Assembly: GCF_013112245.1 (NCBI RefSeq)
Contig: NZ_WVRN01000001.1
Location: 2,856,501-2,920,500, forward strand
Source: Ruegeria sp. HKCCD4315
GTDB lineage: Bacteria > Pseudomonadota > Alphaproteobacteria > Rhodobacterales > Rhodobacteraceae
Direction: 5' to 3'
DNA length: 64,000 bases
Shown: positions 35,712 to 44,442 of the stretch, in pieces
How positions within the stretch are numbered: position 1 is the stretch's first letter
How the letters are laid out: the number at the start of each line of letters is the position of its first letter
Made by a program: the position numbers and the translations under genes
The notes under the pieces: model-generated
What the model was told of the DNA's origin: nothing
What the model saw: the letters and a program-made list of their open reading frames with translations, nothing else
Databases searched by the model: none

Positions 35712-36853
35712 CGCTGTCACTGGAGGTGCTAGAGCGATTGGTCGCTTTTAACACGGTCAGCGATCGCTCGAACCTTGCCATGATCGTCTATGTCGAGGAT
35801 TTTCTGCGCTCTCGCGGGTTCCGGGTGCAGCGCATTGTTGATGCGGAGGAGGAGAAAGCGGGCCTTTTTGCCGAGATCGGGCCATCGGTTGACGGCGGCC
35901 TGCTGCTGTCGGCGCATTCCGATGTGGTGCCAGTTACAGGTCAAGACTGGAGCGTCCCGCCCTTCAAGCTGACCCGACAAGGCGAGCGGCTTTTCGGGCG
36001 CGGCACGACCGATATGAAAGGGTTTCTGGCAGAGATGCTGGCCGTCGCAGATGCGGTGCACGCCCGAGACCTGAAAGCGCCGTTGAAGCTTTTAGTGTCC
36101 TACGACGAAGAGATTGGCTGCGTCGGGATTACGCGGATGAAGGACCGTCTGCCGCCGCTGCTGGGACGTCCGCGACTGGCCATCGTTGGTGAGCCGACCG
36201 AGATGCAGGTGGCCATTGGTCACAAAGGCAAGCGCGCTTATCGTGCGGACATTCGGGGAGAGGTCGGTCATTCCGCGCTGGCACCGACTTTTGTCAACGC
36301 GCTGCATGTGGCAGTCGATTTTGTTGGCAAGATGCGAGGCATGCAGAAGGTCGCGCGCGATACCGGAGCCCGCAACGCGGCCTATGACGTGCCTTACACG
36401 ACATTCCATGTCGGTCAGCTGTCCGGCGGAACAGCGCTGAACTTCGTCCCCGACAAAGCTACGCTTCTCTGTGAGTTCAGACATCTGGCCGAAGATGACC
36501 CGGAGGAGATCGAAGTGCAGCTTCGGCAGGCGGCAGAGGCGGTCACGGCTGAGTTTCCGCCTGCCGCGCAAATCTCGCTTCAGGCTTTGGCGGGATATCC
36601 CGGCCTGTCTATGGCAGCATCCGACCCGGTGGTCTCGCTCGCGCGGTCCTGGTGCGGCGGCGACACGACCCATGTGGCCTTTGGCACGGAGGCAGGCGTT
36701 CTTTCCAGCCTGGGCATTCCAACCGTCGTGTGCGGTCCTGGCTCAATGGCTGAACAGGGGCACAAGCCGGATGAGTTCATTTCCATGCTTCAGCTGAATG
36801 CCTGTTCCGTCATGCTCCAAAATGGCGCTAAACAAGTTTTATACAGAAGTTAG
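35708..36853 (+). CDS. M20-family metallohydrolase (ArgE/acetylornithine deacetylase-like)
   Basis: The 381-residue protein has the dizinc site of M20 amidohydrolases: His70 (LLSAHSD), Asp102 (GTTDMKG), the catalytic Glu134-Glu135 pair (YDEEIG), VGEPTEM and a terminal GHKPDEF His. The central dimerisation domain contains the HSALAP-type segment. It starts with GTG overlapping the LysR stop. ArgE-type enzymes remove an acyl group from an amino-acid amine. Its place in an oxygenase operon suggests that it removes an acyl or carbamoyl group exposed by earlier steps, rather than serving arginine synthesis (inference). Confidence 0.85.
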   Translation: MTLSLEVLERLVAFNTVSDRSNLAMIVYVEDFLRSRGFRVQRIVDAEEEKAGLFAEIGPSVDGGLLLSAHSDVVPVTGQDWSVPPFKLTRQGERLFGRGTTDMKGFLAEMLAVADAVHARDLKAPLKLLVSYDEEIGCVGITRMKDRLPPLLGRPRLAIVGEPTEMQVAIGHKGKRAYRADIRGEVGHSALAPTFVNALHVAVDFVGKMRGMQKVARDTGARNAAYDVPYTTFHVGQLSGGTALNFVPDKATLLCEFRHLAEDDPEEIEVQLRQAAEAVTAEFPPAAQISLQALAGYPGLSMAASDPVVSLARSWCGGDTTHVAFGTEAGVLSSLGIPTVVCGPGSMAEQGHKPDEFISMLQLNACSVMLQNGAKQVLYRS

Positions 36854-37345
36854 AACAGCGCCATGTTTAACCTCAACAAAACCATTATTTTCGCCCTAGT
36901 AGGATTCAGCAAAATTTTTTGCCGACTTCTATTCACAAAGCGTCAGTACTTTGGTTGCCAATAATCCCAGCAACACAGCTCACAATACATTCTTAGCGAT
37001 TGTAGCGGTTCACTGAAACGTCTTCGATAACGCTTTGATGCCGATGAACGCTTTGTGCGAGTTGCTGCCGTTCATGGTGTTTGCAGCATTTGGTAGGTAT
37101 GGGCTCGAAGTAGTAATTGGCTGCAGGCTTCTACAAAGGCAGCTCTGCGGACAAAACAGCCTAAAACTTATAGAGCCACTTCGTGACTGCCCAACACTGA
37201 ATTGTTGTACCGCACACTAATGAGTAATTTTTTTGGTTCGCATGCTCCGTCATTTATTGTTTGGTCAATGAAGAGATTGTCAATGATTGTTAAGTTTCCG
37301 CATGTCTGGAACTGAAACATGTGTGACCGCTAAGCCAGCCGGTAG
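36854..37345. other. Intergenic spacer, repeat-like
   Basis: This 492-bp AT-rich spacer has no supported gene. The stretch 37000-37120 contains AACGCTTTGATGCC and CTTTGTGCGAGTTGCTGCCG, text that resembles degenerate copies of the dispersed repeat family. No clear terminator was seen after the M20 gene. Confidence 0.45.
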
Positions 37346-37960
37346 TGCATCCACTTTGGCGCATCAACCTCAATTGCTCGTTACAGCACCAGAAAACTTG
37401 GTTCACGGTTGCTACAAACCGTTGACCTAAGGACAAAAAACGAGGATTTCGTAGATTTGTTGGTGAAACACCTTAGTGATTTTAACCTATTGGTTTCCGA
37501 TCATCCGACTAAATTCGGTGCAGGAGAAGAGAACACAATTCTGAAACGCTTCTCCCATCTCCCCAATGTGCACTTCGTAACTCCCGATCAGCACGCGCGC
37601 TTCCCATCGTGGAGGCTTGCGCAGCATGTCGATGGCTTGTCCGTAACGGACTCAAAAACTGTCTTTTTGAGATGCTTTTTCTCTAAACCAGTTTTTCAGA
37701 TCAGCAGCGTGGCTACCGGTGCATGGTTAAACACCTATACTAATCCAGTTTCGTTCGCCAAGGATCTGAGGAGCGGGACCGCCAAAGTAGCACATCGCGA
37801 AGACGATCTTCACAACTTCTATAATTACTCCAAGCACTTATTGTACCCCGTTCAAGATGCGCCACTGTTGGCTGGACATTCAGGTTGGCTGCGGCGACAA
37901 CGGCCCTTCATCGATAATGGCATGGGTATCCCCGAGCTCGAAGCAATGCTACAGATATAA
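37346..37960 (+). pseudogene. 5'-truncated polysaccharide biosynthesis/export-type protein
   Basis: An open frame runs from just after a TAG at 37343 to a TAA at 37958. It reads smoothly as protein from its first codons (ARYSTRKLG), before any good start; the first possible start is TTG at 37409. The pattern LLVSDHPTKFG, NVHFVTPDQ, then SKTVFLRCFFSKPVFQI resembles the C-terminal half of capsule or surface-carbohydrate proteins with a GT-B fold. The N-terminal half is missing and no ribosome site is visible, so it is probably a fragment. The family call is tentative. Confidence 0.4.
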
Positions 37961-38340
37961 AAACGGGTAAGTCGCCTTGATGCTTCAAAAGAGCCAAACC
38001 TACTCTAGCGCCATCTGTTCAAGTTTCGTGCGCAGAAGCTGCGACCGCTTTGGGCTCAACGCGGTCATCTGAACACTTTTGTCGGATGTCCACAAAGCGG
38101 CTCAAACCGGACGCTCAATACGGGTCTGCACGCGGCAACGTATACTTTGACGCCCCACTGACCGCTTATGCAGGAACTGGACTTTGATTTGAAAAGAACC
38201 TACGTCCGAGTTGCGGACAAAGCTGACTACTGTCATTTAGGGGTTGGCTAGCGCAAATAAAGTTTCAATTGCCGGAGCGCCCCTGCATTAAGAAATGTTA
38301 AGGCGGTTGCTCCAACTTGTTAGAGCTTTATGCTGGAACT
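37961..38340. other. Intergenic spacer holding a dispersed repeat
   Basis: This 380-bp spacer contains a repeat copy around 38035-38135 (next entry). The last 100 bp are AT-rich and precede the lipid kinase gene. No other feature was recognised. Confidence 0.5.
38043..38068 (+). repeat. Dispersed intergenic repeat copy with hairpin GACCGC/GCGGTC
   Basis: The core GACCGCTTTGGGCTCAA forms a stem with the following GCGGTC. The same core or close variants recur at 40701-40722 (CGCTTTGGGCTCAAAACGGT) and 42920-42934 (GACCGCTTTGGGCTC), with degenerate text near 26920, 29680 and 60260. All copies are between genes. Confidence 0.6.
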
Positions 38341-39234
38341 ATGGCCAAACGTACCCTGCTAGTTCTCAATAGGAAGTCCGCAGCAAGACCCGATCTGCGT
38401 TCAGCTGTCCGCCCATTGGAAAAAGAGCTTGGCATTAGGGTTTGTATTCCTTGGTCAGGAAAAGACTTGAGGAAGACCCTTCGAGAAGCCGTAAGCGATG
38501 GCGTAACCAGGGTGATCGCGGGCGGCGGTGACGGCACTTTGAACTCGGTCGCGGATGCTGTTTTGAAGTTGAAGTCAAGGTCGCCTGTCTCGCTAGGTCT
38601 TGTTCCGTTGGGGACAGCAAATGATTTCGCCCGGTCGTATGGTGATAAGGGTTTGGACTTGGCAACATCTGTTCGAGTTGCAGCATCGGAAGACGCGCAA
38701 CCAATTGATGTCGGATACATAAACGGCAGTCCATTTGTGAATGTTGCAAGCGGCGGTTTTGGAGCGATGATCACTGCAACGACACCCAAGGAAATGAAGA
38801 AAAGGCTCGGCGGCCTCGCGTACACACTGTTTGGGCTTGCTCGCCTATCTGATGCAAAATCTGTTCCAGCAAAGATCTCAATTGATGAAAAAGACCCGTA
38901 CGACGTTTCCATTTCCGCAATAGCGATTGCGAACAGCCGCTATGCAGGTGGCGGTTTTGACGTGGCACCAGAAGCGAACATCTCCGATGGGTTGCTCGAT
39001 TTAAGCGTGCTCTCCACGGAGCGATTGATGCCAGAAAACCTGCCCTTTGGCAGGCTACCGGATTTTTCGGACCCCGAAGAGGGTGTTGTGCAACGCTCTC
39101 GTCTGAGATCTATGGTTTTGGAAACCTCCCAGCCGTTTCATATGAATTTGGACGGCGAACCGATGATTGATCAACGCTTTGAGGTTTCAATTAAACCAAA
39201 AGCGCTGAACTTCGTTTTCCCAAGCGGTAAGTAG
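38341..39234 (+). CDS. YegS/DagK-family lipid kinase
   Basis: The 297-residue protein has the nucleotide-binding GGGDGTLN motif (about residues 60-67) and the family's PLGTANDFA and later DGLLDL and NLDGEP signatures. Enzymes of this family phosphorylate diacylglycerol or related lipids at the membrane. Start at ATG 38341 gives the usual short lead to the first beta strand; earlier in-frame starts add no homologous sequence. It converges on the AI-2E permease gene. No operon partner is evident. Confidence 0.85.
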   Translation: MAKRTLLVLNRKSAARPDLRSAVRPLEKELGIRVCIPWSGKDLRKTLREAVSDGVTRVIAGGGDGTLNSVADAVLKLKSRSPVSLGLVPLGTANDFARSYGDKGLDLATSVRVAASEDAQPIDVGYINGSPFVNVASGGFGAMITATTPKEMKKRLGGLAYTLFGLARLSDAKSVPAKISIDEKDPYDVSISAIAIANSRYAGGGFDVAPEANISDGLLDLSVLSTERLMPENLPFGRLPDFSDPEEGVVQRSRLRSMVLETSQPFHMNLDGEPMIDQRFEVSIKPKALNFVFPSGK

Positions 39235-39360
39235 TGCGGGTCTCTCCTTAAACTCAGACTTCGCACGGTGTTTCCAACGTTTTATTCGGGGCTGGCACAT
39301 ACACTCGCCGATAGAGTCAGGTAAAAAGCCGCCATCCATTTTGGCGAACGTCTCTCGCGC

Positions 39361-40455
39361 TTAGCTGTTCACTGCGTCAGTGTCGTTTATCTTCCCATCA
39401 CCGGACATCAGTATCGCGATTGGCTGCGTTGACGGGATATTCGAAAGCACAATCATGATGCACACGGTGATCGGGACGCTCATCAACGCTCCGGCAATGC
39501 CCCAGATCGCAGTCCAAAAAGTGAGCGCCAAAATGACCATGAATGGCGATAAATTCAGGCTTTTCCCAAGTAGCATTGGCTCCAGGATATTGCCGATAGA
39601 GAATTGAACCGCGCCACAACCAATCAGAACCACAAGAAAGGGCACGACTTCTTCAAACTGTACCAGTGCGACAATGGAAGGAAGCGCGACGCCGACGATA
39701 GAGCCGACTGTCGGGATAAAATTCAACAAAAACGCAAGAACCGCCCAGGTTTCAGAGAAGTCCAGGCCGACGGATGCCATCACGGTATAACTGCCCAAGC
39801 CAGTTAGTGCACTCACCAGCGTTTTGATGCCAACATATTTTTGAATGCTGTCCGACGTGCTCTCAAGAACACGACGAACTTTTTCAGCGGCTTCCCTGTC
39901 TTTGATTGCGAGCTTGATTTTGGCGCGCATTGGAACGCGTTCAACCAACATGAATGGCACATAGAGCAGCACCAGGAAAAAAGCGCTTAGGAACGCCCCA
40001 GCAGACCCGATCACTCCTGTCGCGAACCCAGCCAGGTTGATTTGTTCCAAAGCCTTTACCGCGGCTGCATAGTTGTCTTGCCCAACAAGTGAAACCAGCT
40101 TTGCTACTATGCTGGAAAACCGTTCCTCGTAGCGCGGAAAAGCTTCCGAAACCTCACCGGCTTGACTGGATAGTATCGACAGAACAAGCGAGAGGCCGAT
40201 TAACACAATTGAAATTGCGGCCAAATGCGCAAACCACTTCGGGACAGTCTTTCCAAATATCTTGAATCTACCAATGCGATCTGCAGTCGCTGTGAGGAGA
40301 ACGAACAGGAGAGCCGCAAAAAACAGGGGAACCAGTACAGACGAAGCGAGGACTAACGACGCTATTGTCAAGAACACAAGGACGACCAACTGATACCAGA
40401 AAGTGAGCCCCCAGAAACCTGGAGCGGGACCTTTATCATTTGAACCCTGATTCAT
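39361..40455 (-). CDS. AI-2E family (PerM-like) membrane transporter
   Basis: The 364-residue protein has about eight membrane helices. It carries the family's central ETWAVLAFLLNFIPTVGS segment and the C-terminal PMLLGKSLNLSPFMVILALTFW-type block (LGKSLNLSPF). Members have been linked to autoinducer-2 export, Na+/H+ antiport and general permease functions, so the substrate is open. A cytoplasmic loop near 170-210 is charged (KLAIKDREAAEKVRR). It converges on the lipid kinase gene. Confidence 0.85.
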   Translation of the reverse strand: MNQGSNDKGPAPGFWGLTFWYQLVVLVFLTIASLVLASSVLVPLFFAALLFVLLTATADRIGRFKIFGKTVPKWFAHLAAISIVLIGLSLVLSILSSQAGEVSEAFPRYEERFSSIVAKLVSLVGQDNYAAAVKALEQINLAGFATGVIGSAGAFLSAFFLVLLYVPFMLVERVPMRAKIKLAIKDREAAEKVRRVLESTSDSIQKYVGIKTLVSALTGLGSYTVMASVGLDFSETWAVLAFLLNFIPTVGSIVGVALPSIVALVQFEEVVPFLVVLIGCGAVQFSIGNILEPMLLGKSLNLSPFMVILALTFWTAIWGIAGALMSVPITVCIMIVLSNIPSTQPIAILMSGDGKINDTDAVNS

Positions 40456-40922
40456 TCACAAGCTCCATAAAAAGGTTGAGAGTCGTCCTGCGGATTTTTT
40501 TGGAAATCTATTAGGTCGCCTTGAACGTAACTTGGCAAGTGGTCCAGTTACTTCTCTCTAGAACAAATAGTGGAAATTTTCAGGTGAAAACTCTAATATT
40601 TTTGCCGTGAACTTGCTGTCGATCCGAATGCTGCATCTCGAAGGTTGCTAACGACAGTCTGGTTCTTTTGCCACCTACTGAGATCGGATATCTAGTAGTC
40701 CGCTTTGGGCTCAAAACGGTCATTCGCATTGTTTCGTGGCCCATCAGGTCTTCCAAAGTCGGCAACGCGGACATTTCTGCCATTCGCGAAAAAGCTTTGT
40801 GAATTTTCGGCTTGAACGATTGCGTTGAGGCCTGAGAGTAACTCCAGCAACAAGCCTGACTTGTTTTCAATAAACTACTGGCGCAACATCTATGAATGTC
40901 CTGAACCAATTGGGAGGTTGGC
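40456..40922. other. Intergenic spacer with a dispersed repeat copy
   Basis: This 467-bp spacer contains the repeat core CGCTTTGGGCTCAAAACGGT at 40701-40720, followed by CATTCGC. An open frame on the minus strand crosses it but has no motif or ribosome site. The ribosome site GGGAGG of the following gene lies at its right end. Confidence 0.5.
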
Positions 40923-41867
40923 ATGGCAGAGCTAGGCGAAATTGGCAAGACTGGGGTACGGGTTCCTCGCATCGGGTTTGGATCGACGGGGTTGGGGAGT
41001 ATTCCGGAAATCTATGGGTATGAAGTTGAGGAAGACCGCGCGATTGATACAATTCGGGCAATTCTTTCGCAGCCAAATGCGTTCCTGGACACTTCCCGTT
41101 GCTATGCCATGGGACGAAGTGAAGAGCGCATAGGTCAAGTCATTCGTGAGCTTGGTGGGTGGTCGGAAGGGCGAGTGCTTTCCACCAAAATCGACCGGGA
41201 CATGGAAACCGGTGCTTTTGATGGTTCTCAGGCACGTAGATCATTCGAGGAAAGTCTTACGGCCTTAAGCGTCGACAGCGTTGATATACTCCACGTCCAT
41301 GATTTCGAATATGCAAGTGACCTATCTGAGGTCAAAGGGCGGGGTGGCGCGATTGAAGAGTTGTTCCGTATCAAGGAGGAAGGTCTGGCCAAGGCGGTCG
41401 GAATCGCGGCGGGACGTATCGACTTGATGATGCCAATTTTGGAGAGTTGGGATTTTGACGTGGTCCTAACACACAACAGGCATACTGTGGTAAACGATAA
41501 CGCGGCACCTCTAATAAAACTCGCGAAATCACGAGGCGTTTCGATATTGAACGCGGCACCGTATTCCGGAGGTGCACTGGCCCGAGGCAGCGCGATCCAT
41601 CGCTTTTATGTCTATCGACCTGCAGATGATGAAGTACTTGCGCCAATACGTGCTGTTGAAGAGGTATGCGGGCATTACGATGTCCCAGTCGGAGCGGTCG
41701 CGTTGCAATACTCTTTAAAAAACGACGACATTACTTCGACGGTTTGCGGAGTGACATGGCCTCAGCATGTTCAACAGGCAATGGAATGGGCAGAGTGGCC
41801 CATCCCTGAAGGCGTTTGGGACGAACTCGCCAAGCTCGGGAGTTCTTCGGAGAATCCTGAGGCTTAG
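40923..41867 (+). CDS. Aldo/keto reductase (D-threo-aldose dehydrogenase-like)
   Basis: The 314-residue protein is an AKR TIM barrel. It has RIGFGSTGLG at the start, the catalytic segment LDTSRCYAMGRSEERIG with Asp and Tyr, Lys in STKIDRD, and the His in ILHVHD. The spacing and the SRCYxxGRSEE text resemble the fucose/galactose (aldose 1-) dehydrogenase group rather than classical aldose reductases. A GGAGG site precedes the ATG. It would oxidise a sugar with NAD(P). No partner genes are adjacent. Confidence 0.82.
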   Translation: MAELGEIGKTGVRVPRIGFGSTGLGSIPEIYGYEVEEDRAIDTIRAILSQPNAFLDTSRCYAMGRSEERIGQVIRELGGWSEGRVLSTKIDRDMETGAFDGSQARRSFEESLTALSVDSVDILHVHDFEYASDLSEVKGRGGAIEELFRIKEEGLAKAVGIAAGRIDLMMPILESWDFDVVLTHNRHTVVNDNAAPLIKLAKSRGVSILNAAPYSGGALARGSAIHRFYVYRPADDEVLAPIRAVEEVCGHYDVPVGAVALQYSLKNDDITSTVCGVTWPQHVQQAMEWAEWPIPEGVWDELAKLGSSSENPEA

Positions 41868-42014
41868 AGTAAAACCCCAAAGGGGACAATATCTCAAACA
41901 AGGCGGAAGATTATGCGAGATTTGTTCTGGAGCTCAGAACCTATTTTCGAAAAAGAAAACGGTGTCCTCAGTGCCTGCTAGTATCGACAAGGCCAAAAAG
42001 TCAAAGGGATCAAT

Positions 42015-42170
42015 ATGATTGCATTACTATTTGCGTTGTTCACATGCGCCTTGGGGCTCGCTTACTACAAACTCGTTCGCCTTTCATACGCACTCTTCGC
42101 AGTAACGCTTTTGGCGAGCGTTTATTGGCTAAAATTTCATGCAACAACGCCGCTTTCAATCCAATTGTGA
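42015..42170 (+). CDS. DUF5993-like small membrane protein
   Basis: This 51-residue frame starts ATGATTGCATTACTATTTGC (42015) and encodes a two-helix hydrophobic peptide (MIALLFALFTCALGLAYY, then a second helix near 28-43). It ends nine bases before the DsbB-like gene. A small membrane protein of this size and pattern, DUF5993, is commonly found directly before DsbB-like genes, which supports the call. Its role is unknown; a cofactor-like subunit for the oxidoreductase is plausible. Confidence 0.65.
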   Translation: MIALLFALFTCALGLAYYKLVRLSYALFAVTLLASVYWLKFHATTPLSIQL

Positions 42171-42179
42171 GATTGTTCC

Positions 42180-42761
42180 ATGTCACCTGAATTTGCCCGA
42201 AATATGAACGCGCTTGGTGTTCTGGCTGTTTGCCTAGTGTTGGTTCTCGCATTCTATTTTCAACTTGTTCTCTACGAACTACCTTGTCCGTTGTGTTTAC
42301 TGCAGCGTGTCGGTTTCGTGGCAGTGGGATTTGGGCTCGGGCTAAATCTCTTGTGGGGTACGCGTGCACGGAATTACGGAATAGTCCTTGTGGCAGCAAT
42401 ATTTGGCATCAGCGTTTCGATCCGCCAAATCCTACTACATATTGTGCCCGGCACTGGGCACTATGGGGCTCCGGTTCTTGGTCTGCATTTTTACACTTGG
42501 GCCGGCATAGCCTTCGGATTGATAATACTCGGGACCGCGGTGATGCTTGTCTTTGAAAAGCAATACGATCTGGCTGCGGACGTCAGGGCATCGGAGCGGT
42601 TCGGTGGAAGCAAGTTGGCCAAAACGGCGTTCATGTTGATCTTATCTTTGGGAGTTGCCAACGCAGGCTCAGCTCTGTTGGAGTGTGGACCAGGTATTTG
42701 CGACGATCCGCCAACAGACTACAAATTTTTGGATAAGCTTGAAGAAGCAGGTGAAACTTAG
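42180..42761 (+). CDS. DsbB-like disulfide bond formation protein
   Basis: The 193-residue membrane protein has four to five helices and the DsbB redox motif CPLC (in ELPCPLCLLQR, near residues 35-40). A second Cys pair lies in LLECGPGICDDPP, in a C-terminal location unlike the periplasmic loop of Escherichia coli DsbB. DsbB passes electrons from DsbA-type oxidases to quinone. The gene follows the DUF5993-like gene by nine bases and is probably co-transcribed. The C-terminal Cys pair on an extra tail is characteristic of the alphaproteobacterial variant. Confidence 0.82.
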   Translation: MSPEFARNMNALGVLAVCLVLVLAFYFQLVLYELPCPLCLLQRVGFVAVGFGLGLNLLWGTRARNYGIVLVAAIFGISVSIRQILLHIVPGTGHYGAPVLGLHFYTWAGIAFGLIILGTAVMLVFEKQYDLAADVRASERFGGSKLAKTAFMLILSLGVANAGSALLECGPGICDDPPTDYKFLDKLEEAGET

Positions 42762-43428
42762 GACGAGAAGAAATCTTGTGCGCAGTTTTTCCGGTGTTCT
42801 GCCCTCCACAATCAAAGAGGAAATACGAAGGCGAGCTTTGCTTCATTTTGACCAAAAAAAACTACCAAACAGCAATTTAAAGACCAGAAACAAAATATAT
42901 GGTCAACGTTAAAACAGGTGACCGCTTTGGGCTCGGCCCAGACCTTCGCTGCAATTAGCCCAAATGGCAGCTTTGCGCTTCATCGCAGACGTTTGAGGTC
43001 TAAGATTTCATACCCACGCACAGCTCGGTCGAAAGCGCCCTCGCGCAGCGTCAGAACCGCGTGCGATCTTCCCTTCTTGGTTGTTCAGGTCGATAGTTGC
43101 GTTGGCGGCGGCCGGAGTAAGGACCCGTATCGAAATATGTCCCTTGACTAAGGCGCATACTTTCAGCGAACTGGGTAAGGGCATCCACCTGTTCATCTTT
43201 GAAAGCTTTCACAATCCGAAGCGAGAGTGGGAAACGGAAGTACAGCATTACTGCTAGGTGGATGATCTCGGGGCTGGCTTTGAAGTACTTGAAGGAGGCG
43301 GGTCTGGTCATGGGCAAAAGCTACGCAACCGTCCTCCCTCTATCAAGCAAAGTTCATCTTACAAGACCTTCCAATTCAGTACTTACTTATGTTCACATGC
43401 AGTGGAAGGGACACTTCCAGTGAAAGGA
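42762..43428. other. Intergenic region with repeat and IS6 fragment
   Basis: This 667-bp region has a dispersed repeat copy at 42920-42934, an IS6 transposase fragment on the minus strand (43210-43317), and a GTGGAAG/CTTCCA inverted repeat near 43402-43419 just before the ureohydrolase start. No intact gene was recognised. Confidence 0.55.
43210..43317 (-). pseudogene. N-terminal fragment of an IS6-family transposase
   Basis: The minus-strand frame from 43317 reads SFKYFKASPEIIHLAVMLYF and then RFPLSLR, the zinc-ribbon-to-HTH start seen in IS6-family transposases. Homology stops after about 36 residues and the frame continues into unrelated sequence. It is a relic with no catalytic domain. 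Confidence 0.6.
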
Positions 43429-44409
43429 ATGCAAGTGCAAGGTCATGGATATGCGTCTGGGCGGCTAAATTTACCCTTCGTAGGAATCTCGACTTTTGGC
43501 AAATCTCCATATGTCGAAAACTGGAACAAAATTGACGCCGACGTTTGCGTGCTCGGCGCACCGTTCGACTTTGGAACCCAATGGCGCCCAGGCGCCCGTT
43601 TTGGCCCTCGGGCCGTGCGAGAGGCATCGACCCTTTTCAGCTTTGGCCATGCTGGCGCCTATGATCATGAGGATGACGCGACCTATCTGGACAGCTCGGT
43701 TCGGATCGTCGACCTGGGCGATGCGGACATAGTCCACACCAAGACCGAGACGAGCCACAAGAACATAGCCTTTGGCGTGCAAAAAATTCTCAAGGCCGGG
43801 GCACTTCCGCTGGTGATTGGCGGTGATCACTCGGTCAACATCCCCTGCATTTCCGCATTTAAAAGCGACTGCTCTGAAAACGGCCCGATACACGTTGTTC
43901 AAATCGATGCGCATTTGGACTTTGTAGATGAACGTCATGGCGTCACCAACGGGCACGGAAATCCCATGCGCCGCGCGATCGAGAAAGACTATGTTTCAGG
44001 GATGACCCAATTGGGCATTCGAAATGTATCGTCCACCGCTAAGGAAGGGTATGACGACGCGCGTGCGCGCGGATCGGACATCCTGTCGGTGCGGCAGGTT
44101 CGCAGATTGGGAACAGAGGCTGTTCTTGACCGCATTCCCAAAGGCAAACGGTACTATGTTACAATCGATATCGATGCGTTTTGCCCCTCGATCGCGCCAG
44201 GAACCGGAACTCCGAGCCACGGAGGCTTTTTGTACTATGACGTTCTGGAAATCCTTCAGGGACTGGCAAAAAGGGGTGACGTGGTCGGCATCGATCTGGT
44301 CGAGGTGGCCCCCGCCTACGATCCCACTGAAAGCACTCAGATTCTGGCGGCGCAGCTTCTGCTGAATTTTCTGGGTTTCATTTTTCACGAACGTGCCCGA
44401 CGCACATGA
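43429..44409 (+). CDS. Arginase/agmatinase-family ureohydrolase
   Basis: The 326-residue protein has the dimanganese ligands of ureohydrolases: His in IGGDHSV, DAHLD, and DIDAFCPSIAPG near 240-252, followed by GTGTPSHGG. The family hydrolyses guanidino compounds (arginine, agmatine, guanidinobutyrate, guanidinopropionate) to urea and an amine. GTPSHGG fits agmatinase-type members more than arginase. ATG at 43429 is chosen; an in-frame GTG at 43420 is also possible. It converges on the creatinase gene and shares a polyamine-type transporter's neighbourhood, which points to guanidino-compound use. Confidence 0.83.
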   Translation: MQVQGHGYASGRLNLPFVGISTFGKSPYVENWNKIDADVCVLGAPFDFGTQWRPGARFGPRAVREASTLFSFGHAGAYDHEDDATYLDSSVRIVDLGDADIVHTKTETSHKNIAFGVQKILKAGALPLVIGGDHSVNIPCISAFKSDCSENGPIHVVQIDAHLDFVDERHGVTNGHGNPMRRAIEKDYVSGMTQLGIRNVSSTAKEGYDDARARGSDILSVRQVRRLGTEAVLDRIPKGKRYYVTIDIDAFCPSIAPGTGTPSHGGFLYYDVLEILQGLAKRGDVVGIDLVEVAPAYDPTESTQILAAQLLLNFLGFIFHERARRT

Positions 44410-44436
44410 AAAGCGGGTGGAGCCGAAGCGCCACCC
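44407..44436 (-). terminator. Terminator after the creatinase gene
   Basis: On the minus strand, GGGTGGCGC-TTCG-GCTCCACCC forms a stem with one mismatch and a TTCG tetraloop, followed by GCTTTTC. It sits between the convergent creatinase and ureohydrolase stops and probably ends the minus-strand operon. Confidence 0.7.
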
Positions 44437-44442
44437 CAAACC

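Noticed and set aside
40580..40972. A 130-residue minus-strand frame crossing the aldo/keto reductase start
   Set aside because: It overlaps the true start region, has no motif and crosses a dispersed repeat.
43051..43209. Continuation of the IS6 N-terminal frame as a real gene
   Set aside because: After the first 36 residues the text no longer resembles transposase or any family I know, so it is likely fused random sequence.
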